Positions 26,827-34,890 of a DNA stretch of 64,000 bases are shown here, one piece after another. The notes beneath the pieces were generated by a model. It saw only the letters and a list, made by a program, of their open reading frames with translations. It had not been told where the DNA came from and did not search any database. Both the position numbers and the translations under genes were made by a program. The DNA comes from Lachnoclostridium phytofermentans ISDg (GTDB taxonomy: Bacteria; Bacillota; Clostridia; Lachnospirales; Lachnospiraceae). The stretch spans positions 4,783,595-4,847,594 of the forward strand of contig NC_010001.1 in assembly GCF_000018685.1 (NCBI RefSeq), written 5' to 3'. How positions within the stretch are numbered: position 1 is the first letter of the stretch; each line of letters starts with the position of its first letter.

Positions 26827-27267
26827 CTATGCCAACAAGTCCAGTAATAATCCTCTAATTTCATCTATGCGACTTAAGATTGCGATGGTATCCTTTTCCT
26901 CTTTGATTAGCTCCAATGCTAATTCATCTAAGGTTTTATCGATTAGTTTTATCATACCATATACTCGGTGTCTTCCGCGTTTATCTAAAAAATTCTGACG
27001 TGAAAATTTATGAGATCGATTTACAACCTCATTCATAAATTCCTTGATTAATTCCCTATATCTTCTCATATCCGTAACATCCATGTGCTTGGTGATTCGT
27101 TTACCTTGAGTGGAAATTTCCTCTACTAATAGATTTAAACGCGCCTGAAGTGACTGCTCCTCAATATTACTAATTAAGGTAAAGCGAAAAGAATCATCTC
27201 CATTAGGAACAGGAGCTTTCACCTCTGTCTGATTGATTTGCTGTAATTGATTCACCTTAATCTCCAT
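26827..27267 (-). CDS. yaaR: YaaR family protein (DUF327)
   Basis: 146 residues. Recognised by position directly upstream of holB and by its helical composition with DMRRYRELIKEFMNEVVNRS and 'KRGRHRVYGMIKLIDKTLDELA'. The function in Bacillus is not established. The start ATG has GGGGAGG about 8 bases upstream. Confidence 0.85.
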   Translation of the reverse strand: MEIKVNQLQQINQTEVKAPVPNGDDSFRFTLISNIEEQSLQARLNLLVEEISTQGKRITKHMDVTDMRRYRELIKEFMNEVVNRSHKFSRQNFLDKRGRHRVYGMIKLIDKTLDELALELIKEEKDTIAILSRIDEIRGLLLDLLA

Positions 27268-27283
27268 GCGCTCGCCTCCCCAT

Positions 27284-27400
27284 TCACCGTATCATTTGAT
27301 ATTAAATATTATGTCGTAATCATGTGTAATCATGATTGCGGCACTTCGTCTCGTTTTGTACACTTGAAAACATAGCGTCAAAGCATAAGTACTGTGATAT
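27284..27400. repeat. Fragment related to the dispersed repeat (copy C)
   Basis: Bases 27362-27382 match the inverse of 7975-7995 with two mismatches, and a nearby TTGCGGCACTT block recalls GTGCCGC at 7967. The fragment sits in the 270-base gap before yaaR. Otherwise this gap holds AT-rich sequence only. Confidence 0.4.
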
Positions 27401-27541
27401 AATATCTAACGCCATTATACCATACGGTACCTATAAATTATAGCATTTTCTTTCATTCTACCTATTACGATCATTTATGAAACTCCCCTATCCCTATCGG
27501 CTAATTTCATAAATGGTATAATTTTTAATATAATGAAAGTT

Positions 27542-28132
27542 TTATATCTGAAAACTCTTAATATCATTCACGATTTCATTTATACAATCATTTAAATCGA
27601 CATTTTTATACCGTTTTATAATATTAGCTTCCATTAATTTTTCTTCTGAGAAATCCTCCTCATCTGCGAGATACCTTCTGCAAACCTCCGCATACTTAGG
27701 ACTTTCTTGTTTTCTCTCTCGAACAATTGATCTTTCTAATCGTATGTCATCCGCAACTTCAATATAAATAGGAATTACGGTATCCTTACCAAAATATTTT
27801 CTTATTTGGACAAAGCCCTCTAATGTACTAATAAGAAGATAATCATTCTTACCAAAAATAATTTGTTCATCATTAACGGTAAAATAATGCCATTCACCAT
27901 GTACCGTATCGTAAGATCTATGCTCAATAATCAGACCTTTCTCTTTTAGATTTTCCATCTCATTAACGGTCACAAAGCGATACTCTACGCCATTTCTTTC
28001 CCCTTTGCGAATTGGTCTAGTTGTATAACCAACCGCTGTCTTAAGCATAAGCTCCTTCGATTCAATCAGCTTTTTATAGACCGTATCTTTCCCGGTCGCG
28101 CTCTTTCCCATGATTACAAAAATTTTAGACAT
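27542..28132 (-). CDS. Guanylate-kinase-like P-loop kinase
   Basis: 196 residues. It has a Walker A GKSATGKDTVYK and guanylate-kinase landmarks (TTRPIRKGERNGVEYRFV, SYDTVHGEWHYFTVND, LISTLEGFVQIRKYF). In Bacillus a thymidylate kinase (tmk) stands in this slot between the yaaO decarboxylase and yaaR. Here a GMP-kinase-type fold replaces it. The housekeeping gmk may be elsewhere, so the true substrate is open. It overlaps the upstream decarboxylase by 8 bases. Confidence 0.8.
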   Translation of the reverse strand: MSKIFVIMGKSATGKDTVYKKLIESKELMLKTAVGYTTRPIRKGERNGVEYRFVTVNEMENLKEKGLIIEHRSYDTVHGEWHYFTVNDEQIIFGKNDYLLISTLEGFVQIRKYFGKDTVIPIYIEVADDIRLERSIVRERKQESPKYAEVCRRYLADEEDFSEEKLMEANIIKRYKNVDLNDCINEIVNDIKSFQI

Positions 28133-29564
28133 GCTTTTCTCCTGCTTTTACTGTAATGAAGTCCCCTTCCTCCTCTAAAAGACCATTAACACTTAATTCA
28201 GCTTGCTTAAAGAGAAGAAGTTTTTCTATCATAGGCCTATCAATAATCTCTCCTGGAACCAAAAGAGGAATCCCTGGTGGATAAAGATATACATAATCTA
28301 GTACAACCCGTCCTTCGCTTTTCATAAGCGGGACTACCTCTTCCTTGCACCCATCAAGTTCATAAGTCTCATAAGATCGCATAGGCTCTTGCAGTTGATT
28401 TAATTCGCTTTCAAAGAATTCTATCTCTATGAACGTTTGATTTATATTCTCAAAAAATCGTCCGTTTTCAATATCCTCTTCTATCGATAGGATTGCCTTA
28501 ATTAATCGATCAAAACCTTCTTTTGTATCACACACACTTGTCATACATAACACATAATCTTTCGATGCCATCTCTGGTTGAATAAGATACTTTGTCCTTA
28601 ACTCCTCATATAACATCTTTCCGGTGATATCCTTATGATTTGACGCAATTACGAGCTTAGAGGCATCTTTGTGTTCTGGATTCCAAAGAGTAAGATTTTT
28701 TAGTTGAGCAAGTTTTTCATATACATAATCTAAGTGTTCTAGGTAGAGTTTAAATTTTTCTTCTCTTTCTAACCTTAAAAAATCCATACATTTTACCAAA
28801 CTTGCCATTAACAAATAAGAAGGACTACTAGTCTCATATATTTTTAAAAAATATTTTATTGCTTTTTCTGATACCAAATCACTATTTCGATGCAAAAGTG
28901 CCGTTTGTGTAAATGCTGGCAACGTCTTATGTGTGCTCTGAATTACAACATCCGCTCCACCTTCCAGTGCACTCTTTTCATTCCCACCTTGAAATAACAA
29001 ATGCGCTCCATGTGCCTCATCTACCAAAAGTACTGCTCCATATCGATGAGTTACCTCAGCAATTTTTTTAATGTCAGAGACAATCCCTTCATAAGTAGGA
29101 GATGTTAATACAACAAGAGTAATATCAGGATTATCCTCAAGAGTTTGAGTTACAGAATCTACTGTGATTTGCCCTGCTATCCCATACTGCAACATGGATG
29201 GATAAAGATATACTGGCTTTAACTGTCTTTGATAGATTGCATGATAGACTGCCTGATGCGAATTTCTTGCGATTGCTACCTTATCTCCGCGATTTGTCAT
29301 TGCGGAAATTCCTGCTAAAATTCCACACGTACTACCGTTTACTAGGAAAAAGCTCTGCTTCGTCTGAAATAACTCTGCAGTCTCCTCCATTGCTTCTTTT
29401 AATATCTCTTCCGCATCATGCAAATTGTCAAAACCATCGATTTCGGTAATATCAAGAGCATATGGATTATCCATAAACCATTCTTTATTTCTCTTGTGGC
29501 CAGGCATATGCATCGGATAATATTCTGTTTTTGCATACTCCTGTAACTTTTTATATAAATTCAC
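28125..29564 (-). CDS. Orn/Lys/Arg decarboxylase family protein (YaaO/SpeA-like)
   Basis: 479 residues from a GTG start with GAGGAG upstream. It is a fold-type I PLP enzyme: an opening PMHMPGHKRNKEW, substrate/PLP region DITEIDGFDNLHD, the NGSTCGILA stretch, DEAHGAH and the Schiff-base lysine in STHKTLPAFTQTALLH. The C-terminal part has the PLVPGEIID motif. Family members decarboxylate basic amino acids to polyamine precursors. The specific substrate cannot be told from sequence. It heads the yaaO-like cluster. Confidence 0.88.
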   Translation of the reverse strand: MNLYKKLQEYAKTEYYPMHMPGHKRNKEWFMDNPYALDITEIDGFDNLHDAEEILKEAMEETAELFQTKQSFFLVNGSTCGILAGISAMTNRGDKVAIARNSHQAVYHAIYQRQLKPVYLYPSMLQYGIAGQITVDSVTQTLEDNPDITLVVLTSPTYEGIVSDIKKIAEVTHRYGAVLLVDEAHGAHLLFQGGNEKSALEGGADVVIQSTHKTLPAFTQTALLHRNSDLVSEKAIKYFLKIYETSSPSYLLMASLVKCMDFLRLEREEKFKLYLEHLDYVYEKLAQLKNLTLWNPEHKDASKLVIASNHKDITGKMLYEELRTKYLIQPEMASKDYVLCMTSVCDTKEGFDRLIKAILSIEEDIENGRFFENINQTFIEIEFFESELNQLQEPMRSYETYELDGCKEEVVPLMKSEGRVVLDYVYLYPPGIPLLVPGEIIDRPMIEKLLLFKQAELSVNGLLEEEGDFITVKAGEKHV

Positions 29565-29739
29565 CTTGCCACTCCTCTTTTCTATCCATTGATTCCGTAT
29601 TTCTCATTCTAATAACACCTAGTCAAATAAGAAGTGAAATGCATTTTATTTCACAATAACTTACCGATATTATAGCGTACAAAACTTTAAAACACAAGAA
29701 AAAGCCCCATCAAGCAGTCTAATGTATGGACAGTACTAA

Positions 29740-29768
29740 TTGACGAATAATAAGATAACAAGTATAAT
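29740..29768 (+). promoter_or_regulatory. Promoter for trmB
   Basis: TTGACG at 29740-29745, 17-base spacer, perfect TATAAT at 29763-29768, about 50 bases before the start. Confidence 0.75.
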
Positions 29769-29816
29769 TAATTTTAGGTTGACACACCTTAATCGGTTTA
29801 GAAAGGTAGGAGTAAC

Positions 29817-30461
29817 ATGCGACTTCGAAATATTCCCGGCTCAAGAGAATATATAGCACAAAATGACTATGTCGTTCATGATCCGGAACAAAAGAAAGGT
29901 AAATGGCACGAAGTATTTGGTAATAACAATCCCATACACATTGAAATAGGCATGGGAAAGGGTCAATTTATCACTTCTCTAGCAATGCAAAATCCTAATA
30001 TAAATTATATAGGCATAGAAAAATACTCTAGCGTATTACTACGTGCCATCGAAAAAAGAGAGGAATATGAAGGGGATAATCTTTATTTTCTTCGTTTTGA
30101 CGCAGAATCTATCACTGATATTTTTGCTCCTTCTGAAGTAGATCGAATCTACTTAAACTTCTCTGATCCATGGCCAAAAGATCGCCACTCAAAAAGAAGA
30201 TTAACTTCTAGCGAGTTCCTAGCACGCTATGATCAGTTCTTAGTAAAGGATGGCTATGTAGCCTTTAAAACGGATAATAGAGACTTATTCGACTTTTCAC
30301 TCGAACAAGTAACTCTATCCGGATGGCAATTGCGAGATGTAACTTTTGATTTACATCATAGTGAGTATGTGGAGGGTAACATCATGACGGAATATGAAGA
30401 ACGTTTTTCCTCTATGGGAAATCCTATTCATCGCTTAGTTGCCTTTCGAGAGAAAGAATAA
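29817..30461 (+). CDS. trmB: tRNA (guanine-46-N7)-methyltransferase
   Basis: 214 residues. TrmB motifs are IHIEIGMGKGQFI (SAM), IGIEKYSSVLLRAIEKRE, the NFSDPWPKDRHSKRRL catalytic region, and GYVAFKTDNRDLF. It methylates G46 in the tRNA variable loop. It has its own promoter, a GGAG site and a normal length. Confidence 0.95.
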   Translation: MRLRNIPGSREYIAQNDYVVHDPEQKKGKWHEVFGNNNPIHIEIGMGKGQFITSLAMQNPNINYIGIEKYSSVLLRAIEKREEYEGDNLYFLRFDAESITDIFAPSEVDRIYLNFSDPWPKDRHSKRRLTSSEFLARYDQFLVKDGYVAFKTDNRDLFDFSLEQVTLSGWQLRDVTFDLHHSEYVEGNIMTEYEERFSSMGNPIHRLVAFREKE

Positions 30462-30518
30462 TTGGATATTTTTCTAATTACCGTAATATGATTATAAAAA
30501 AAGCATAGCTGGTGTATT

Positions 30519-30830
30519 ATGAAAAATTCTCCAAAAACTAGGTTGTCACATACCCTTATGTCCAATCAAAACCTTAACAAGAGAGCATTAGACTTAAAAA
30601 GTTCTTGGGATGCTGTAGATGGTTTGCTGAAAAATTCCAACCTCCTAAAGAAGAAGGTTGGTACTACAGATAACAAGCCTGCAGATAACAAACCAAATAC
30701 CGCAGGGAACAAACCAAATACCGCAGGGAACAAACCGAATAATGCGGGGAACAGACCGAATAATTCTGGAAACAGACCGAATAATTCTGGAAATAAGCCA
30801 AATGCTTCGGGTAATAAACCTTCCAAATAG
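30519..30830 (+). CDS. Small Asn/Pro/Gly repeat protein
   Basis: 103 residues. The first 45 are charged and helical (LSHTLMSNQNLNKRALDLKS). The rest is a tandem 7-residue repeat (NKPNTAG / NRPNNSG), about eight units, encoded by 21-bp DNA repeats from about 30664. The ribosome site is weak. There is no signal peptide or membrane helix. It resembles low-complexity surface or spore proteins but has no export signal. It may be real or a repeat artefact. Confidence 0.45.
   Translation: MKNSPKTRLSHTLMSNQNLNKRALDLKSSWDAVDGLLKNSNLLKKKVGTTDNKPADNKPNTAGNKPNTAGNKPNNAGNRPNNSGNRPNNSGNKPNASGNKPSK
30664..30826 (+). repeat. 21-bp coding tandem repeats
   Basis: Imperfect 21-base units, for example GGGAACAAACCAAATACCGC, about seven or eight copies. 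They encode the NKPN/NRPN heptads of the small protein. Copy number is probably variable between strains. Confidence 0.8.
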
Positions 30831-30959
30831 TAATCCTAGCTAAACAGGTTAAAACTCTTTGAATAAGGGTAAAATACCAAAAGGTGAATGATACCTGATT
30901 TGATAACAAGTGACAAAGGAACTATTAAATTATCTATACCATACAACGGAGGTACTAAT

Positions 30960-31271
30960 ATGGCACTAATATTTACTGATGAAAATTTTGAAAAAGAAGT
31001 AATTCAATCCGATTTACCAGTTTTGGTAGATTTCTATGCAGATTGGTGCGGACCATGTAAAATGATGGCACCAATCATCGAAGAATTACATGACCAGTAT
31101 GAAGGTAAAATAAAGATTGGCAAACTTAACGTAGATAATTCTCCAGAAACAGCAGCAGCATTTCGCGTTATGTCAATTCCAACTTTAATCTTCTTTAAGA
31201 ATGGAAAAGCAATTGAAACAATGGTAGGCGTTGTTGCAAAACAAAAATTAGAGGATATGTTAAATGCATAA
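30960..31271 (+). CDS. trxA: Thioredoxin
   Basis: 103 residues from the ATG at 30960 with CGGAGG before it; a longer frame to 30888 lacks a site. The WCGPCKMMAP active site, the cis-proline in SIPTLIFFKNGK and a normal thioredoxin length identify the general disulfide reductase. A perfect terminator follows. Confidence 0.94.
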   Translation: MALIFTDENFEKEVIQSDLPVLVDFYADWCGPCKMMAPIIEELHDQYEGKIKIGKLNVDNSPETAAAFRVMSIPTLIFFKNGKAIETMVGVVAKQKLEDMLNA

Positions 31272-31273
31272 GA

Positions 31274-31318
31274 AAAATCCTGTTCCTAGCACTCTTTGCT
31301 AGGAACAGGATTTTTTTA
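31274..31318 (+). terminator. Terminator after thioredoxin
   Basis: Stem AATCCTGTTCCTAGCA / TGCTAGGAACAGGATT followed by seven T. The T-run touches the stop codon of the convergent exporter gene. Confidence 0.92.
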
Positions 31319-32620
31319 TCGTATTTCTATATTGCGTTTCTTTAAACGTCCCGTAATAAACATACCTGCTAGATAAGCAATCACTGCAACGAAAGGAACT
31401 CCTAAAAACATTCCTATTACACCGCCGTAAGCACCTCCGACTGTAATACCAAAAATAACCCATAAAGGAGTTAGCCCAGTTGAATCACCAAGAATCTTAG
31501 GTCCTAAAATCCAGCCATCAAACTGCTGTAGGCCAAGTATCATAATCGCAAAGACTAATGCTTGAATAGGACTGATAAATAAAAATAAAAGTATTCCTGG
31601 TACCGCTCCGATAAATGGTCCAAAGTAAGGAATCATATTCGTAACTCCTACAATAACGCTGATTAAGATCGCATATGGCAGTCTAAGGATTGACATTAAT
31701 ATAAAGCAAAGAATACCAATAATGGTGGAATCAATCGTCTTTCCAACAATAAAACCTGTAAAGATTGATCCACATTCCCTTGTTACATCAAGGAAGGAAT
31801 CTGCTTTCTTTTTCGGAATAAATGCATAGATTATACGTGCTGCATTTTTTGATAACATCCTTTTATCATATAGCATATAAATAGAGATCGCAATTGATAA
31901 TAAAATATTAATCGCTGTCTTCGCAATTGAAATTGAGACATTTAATATCTTTGGTAATACATTTTTAACAAAGTCTGTTCCAAAAGAAAGTAATTGTGGT
32001 AAAGATGCTTCAATTTTATCTTGTATATATCCCGTATCAAGTATTGGAAACTTTTCACCAATATCATTTAACCAGGTTTCACCCTTTTTATATAAAGCAT
32101 CGCTATTTAAAACTAATTCCGTTATGCTATTTGTAACCTGCGGTATGATATAAGTAAAACTTACTACTATGACTGCAATAATTATAATGTAAGTGGTAGC
32201 AATACCTAGAGCCAAACAGACTTTTGGTTTCTTTATATTTAGCATTTTGCCATAAAATCGATCCGCTAACGCTTTCACAATTGGATTTACAATAAAAGCA
32301 ATAAAGAAAGCAGCGATAAATGGTTGTATCACTACCCCAAAGTTTTTTAGGCCTGTTGAAAAAGAAGGAATATTTTCTAATGCTAACTTAAATATAATAG
32401 AAAGTGCAATGACACAAAATGCATATACACTAATGGTAAAATACTTTTTGGTTGGCTCGAATCGGAATTTGTAATCCTTAGGACGCTCTACTATTTCTTT
32501 TTCCTGTTCTTCAGACACCTTCTCTTCCTTTAGAACTATTACCTTAATTTTACCGGTCTCTTCATGAACTACAGCTTTTTTCTTCTTGTTTATTCCAGAA
32601 AGTTTTAACTTTTTCGCCAT
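31316..32620 (-). CDS. AI-2E family membrane exporter
   Basis: 434 residues with a charged cytoplasmic N-terminus (about 1-65) and about eight transmembrane helices. Family traits are a long extracytoplasmic loop near 170-230, followed by 'SIAISIYMLYDKRMLSKNAARII', the IGVTNMIPYFGPFIGAVPG-type motif and LQQFDGWILGPKILGD near the C-terminus. Members are proton-coupled exporters, or of unknown substrate. GGGG precedes the ATG. Confidence 0.88.
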   Translation of the reverse strand: MAKKLKLSGINKKKKAVVHEETGKIKVIVLKEEKVSEEQEKEIVERPKDYKFRFEPTKKYFTISVYAFCVIALSIIFKLALENIPSFSTGLKNFGVVIQPFIAAFFIAFIVNPIVKALADRFYGKMLNIKKPKVCLALGIATTYIIIIAVIVVSFTYIIPQVTNSITELVLNSDALYKKGETWLNDIGEKFPILDTGYIQDKIEASLPQLLSFGTDFVKNVLPKILNVSISIAKTAINILLSIAISIYMLYDKRMLSKNAARIIYAFIPKKKADSFLDVTRECGSIFTGFIVGKTIDSTIIGILCFILMSILRLPYAILISVIVGVTNMIPYFGPFIGAVPGILLFLFISPIQALVFAIMILGLQQFDGWILGPKILGDSTGLTPLWVIFGITVGGAYGGVIGMFLGVPFVAVIAYLAGMFITGRLKKRNIEIR

Positions 32621-32882
32621 TTATTAACCCCTTTTATTTTCTATTTACATTGGAGAGTAACGGGTATAATTTCTATATTTCCTCCCCCTTACTTCCATTG
32701 TAATTTTCATACTATATGCATTATATCGGTTTCAAGAACTATAATCAACGGTAATTGTAATTCTTTTGACTTTCAATCGTATTATTAACAAGAATCATTT
32801 GACTTAGACGTTACTTTTCATTCCAGTGTGCCACGCAAACATCTATGGAATAATATAACATTTTATTTTTTATAAAAAATGC

Positions 32883-32911
32883 TTGCTTTTTCTAATACCA
32901 TCGTATATAAT
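32883..32911 (+). promoter_or_regulatory. Promoter of the first tRNA-Lys
   Basis: TTGCTT at 32883-32888, 17-base spacer, TATAAT at 32906-32911. The gap from 32621 to this promoter holds only AT-rich DNA. Confidence 0.7.
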
Positions 32912-32956
32912 AATTTTTGCGTTCACGAGATAGAACAACTTTTTAAATATGGTTAT

Positions 32957-33029
32957 GCGTCTTTAGCTCAGTTGGTAGAGCACCTGACTCTTAATCAGGG
33001 TGTCCAGGGTTCGAGCCCCTGAAGACGCA
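32957..33029 (+). tRNA. tRNA-Lys (CTT), copy 1
   Basis: 73 bases, complete cloverleaf: acceptor GCGTCTT pairing with AAGACGC, D arm GCTCAGTTGGTAGAGC, anticodon loop CTCTTAA giving CTT (reads AAG), and T arm CAGGGTTCGAGCCCCTG. CCA is not encoded. The gene body is identical to copy 2 at 33327. Confidence 0.95.
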
Positions 33030-33033
33030 TTAG

Positions 33034-33078
33034 AAGTCTTCGTTTGGCAGATAATAGCTGCTGGGTGAGGACTTTTTT
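33034..33078 (+). terminator. Terminator after tRNA-Lys copy 1
   Basis: AAGTCTTC and GAGGACTT arms around a 25-base loop, then TTTTTT. It is related to the terminator after copy 2. Confidence 0.8.
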
Positions 33079-33094
33079 AATCGATAAGAAAATG

Positions 33095-33179
33095 CAGAGC
33101 ATTAAAAAACGCTTTGCATTAAAAGTTGCTCCACATTAAAAATTACTCTGCATTAGAAAAGGCTTTGCATTATTATAAA
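33095..33179 (+). repeat. Five 17-bp degenerate tandem repeats between the tRNA-Lys genes
   Basis: Successive units (CAGAGCATTAAAAAACG, CTTTGCATTAAAAGTTG, CTCCACATTAAAAATTA, CTCTGCATTAGAAAAGG, CTTTGCATTATTATAAA) keep an exact 17-base period with a GCATTA core. Not a CRISPR: there are no spacers. Confidence 0.75.
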
Positions 33180-33274
33180 ATAGAGGGGAACATTTTATCT
33201 CTTGTCGATATTTATATCGTTTTAAAGGAGTTTCTGTTCTTTTTTAAGAAATTTTAAAAAATTTAAAAAAATAC

Positions 33275-33303
33275 TTGCAATTCTTGTCCACTTCCTATAT
33301 AAT
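33275..33303 (+). promoter_or_regulatory. Promoter of the second tRNA-Lys
   Basis: TTGCAA at 33275-33280, 17-base spacer, TATAAT at 33298-33303. Confidence 0.75.
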
Positions 33304-33326
33304 AACTAATTGTTGATACCGAATAC

Positions 33327-33399
33327 GCGTCTTTAGCTCAGTTGGTAGAGCACCTGACTCTTAATCAGGGTGTCCAGGGTTCGAGCCCCTGAAGACGCA
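33327..33399 (+). tRNA. tRNA-Lys (CTT), copy 2
   Basis: Identical in sequence to the 32957 copy, with its own promoter and terminator. This points to a segmental duplication, with the intergenic DNA then diverging. Discriminator base A; CCA is not encoded. Confidence 0.95.
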
Positions 33400-33404
33400 T
33401 CATA

Positions 33405-33450
33405 AAGTCCTCGTTTGGCGAACGCAAGAGTCGCTGGGTGAGGACTTTTT
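33405..33450 (+). terminator. Terminator after tRNA-Lys copy 2
   Basis: AAGTCCTC and GAGGACTT arms, loop containing GCGAACGCAAGAGTCGC, then TTTTT. Confidence 0.85.
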
Positions 33451-33463
33451 CTTGTCTAATTCC

Positions 33464-34723
33464 CTACCGCAGCGGCTTTGTAATTCCCGTTTTCTTTTCT
33501 TTTGATATTCCTCCATGCATATGATAAGTACTTGTATTTAAAAAACAAGCTCTCATCACAGAATCGTCTCCGTACCTCTTTCGTATAGAATCTATTGTTT
33601 CATCCAATTTACTCAATTTCTCATAGCGATCCCAATCAAATAGGTTATACTGCATCGTACTCTCCTTGGTAATCCTACTTGTGTGCACGCCCATTTGTCT
33701 AATTGGCGTCCTTCCATCCCATAGATTCTTAAATAAACGGCAAGCAAAACGGTATACCTCCATCGTCGTATTAGAAGCCGAAAAAAGCATCCCTTGATGA
33801 GAGGCCCTCTGAAAAGTATCTGTTGTAACCGAAACAGACACACATTGCCCTTTTACGCCATCCATTCGAAGTCTCGTACATACTGTTTCGCTTAACGATA
33901 GCAAAACGAGATTTGCATGCTCCATCGTAACAATATCGTAAGGTGTCGTTACGGAATTGCCATACCCCTTATTTGCTTCTAAAGGAACAAAAAGGGGGGA
34001 TTCATCGATTCCATGTGAAAACTGGTAAAGTACTTCCCCATACTTCCCAAAATGAGCTTTCAATATTTTTACATCTGTTTGTGCTAGCTCCCCTATCGTC
34101 TTAATTCCCAGGTTAAAGAGTTTTTTTTCTGTCGCTCTTCCTACAAAAAATAACTCTCCTACCGGTAACGGCCACATCTTCTTTGGAATCTCCTCTGGAA
34201 ACATCGTATGCACCAAATTCGGCTTCTTTAACTCCCCTGCCATCTTTGCTAATAATTTGTTCGAAGACACACCAATATTTACCGTAAATTTTAACTCCTC
34301 TTCAATCAAATCTTTTAGATTATTTGCAACAATAACAGGTCCCCCATATAACAATTCACTCCCACTCATATCAACAAAAGCTTCATCAATCGAATACTGC
34401 TCTACTTTCGGAGAAAACCTGTGTAAAATCTCCATTAATGATTTTGATGCTTTTACATACCTTTGGTAATTTGGTGGAATGATTACTAAATTTGGGCATT
34501 TTTGTACTGCTGCCCCTAGAGCTTCACCTGTGTGAATTTTTAGTTTTTTAGCAGAAGTAGATTTCGCTAAAACTATTCCATGCCTATTTTCTTTATCTCC
34601 TCCAATTACAGAAGGGATTTCTCGCAAGTCCACGCTTTCCCCTAAAACATGAAGTCGATAAGCAGCCTCCCAGCTAAGAAACGCAGAGTTAACATCAATA
34701 TGAAAAAAAATCTTTTCCTGCAT
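33464..34723 (-). CDS. dinB: Y-family DNA polymerase (DinB / Pol IV-like)
   Basis: 419 residues from the ATG at 34723; the longer frame to 34762 has no ribosome site. Palm motifs are FFHIDVNSAFLSWEA and QYSIDEAFVDMSG (catalytic acidic residues). Helix-hairpin-helix features are near GVSSNKLLAKMAGELKKP and the thumb/little-finger region follows. Translesion polymerases of this kind are SOS-induced. A LexA-like box lies 2 kb upstream, with an IS element in between, so the gene may have been separated from its promoter. Confidence 0.9.
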   Translation of the reverse strand: MQEKIFFHIDVNSAFLSWEAAYRLHVLGESVDLREIPSVIGGDKENRHGIVLAKSTSAKKLKIHTGEALGAAVQKCPNLVIIPPNYQRYVKASKSLMEILHRFSPKVEQYSIDEAFVDMSGSELLYGGPVIVANNLKDLIEEELKFTVNIGVSSNKLLAKMAGELKKPNLVHTMFPEEIPKKMWPLPVGELFFVGRATEKKLFNLGIKTIGELAQTDVKILKAHFGKYGEVLYQFSHGIDESPLFVPLEANKGYGNSVTTPYDIVTMEHANLVLLSLSETVCTRLRMDGVKGQCVSVSVTTDTFQRASHQGMLFSASNTTMEVYRFACRLFKNLWDGRTPIRQMGVHTSRITKESTMQYNLFDWDRYEKLSKLDETIDSIRKRYGDDSVMRACFLNTSTYHMHGGISKEKKTGITKPLR

Positions 34724-34761
34724 TGCTACACTGCCACTCAAAATATGGACAAATCTACCCA

Positions 34762-34890
34762 TATCGAGATTATTCCCTGTTCAACGTGTCTGATTTGGTG
34801 ATTGTTATAATACACTACTCTCATTTGCTATAACACTCCGAGGGCGTAAATTCCCCAAATAGCCTTGGGTACATACTTACAGTAACGTGG
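34762..34890 (-). ncRNA. Candidate omega-RNA / right end of the TnpB element
   Basis: Immediately downstream of tnpB on its strand are hairpins ACTTACA...TGTAAGT and CCCAA...TTGGG, then GGGAATTTACGCCCTCGGAG. IS200/IS605 tnpB genes commonly have a 3'-terminal guide RNA ending at the element edge. The exact end and guide are not fixed by sequence alone. Confidence 0.45.

Noticed and set aside
33095..33179. Possible CRISPR array between the tRNA genes
   Set aside because: The units are contiguous, 17 bases long, degenerate and lack spacers.
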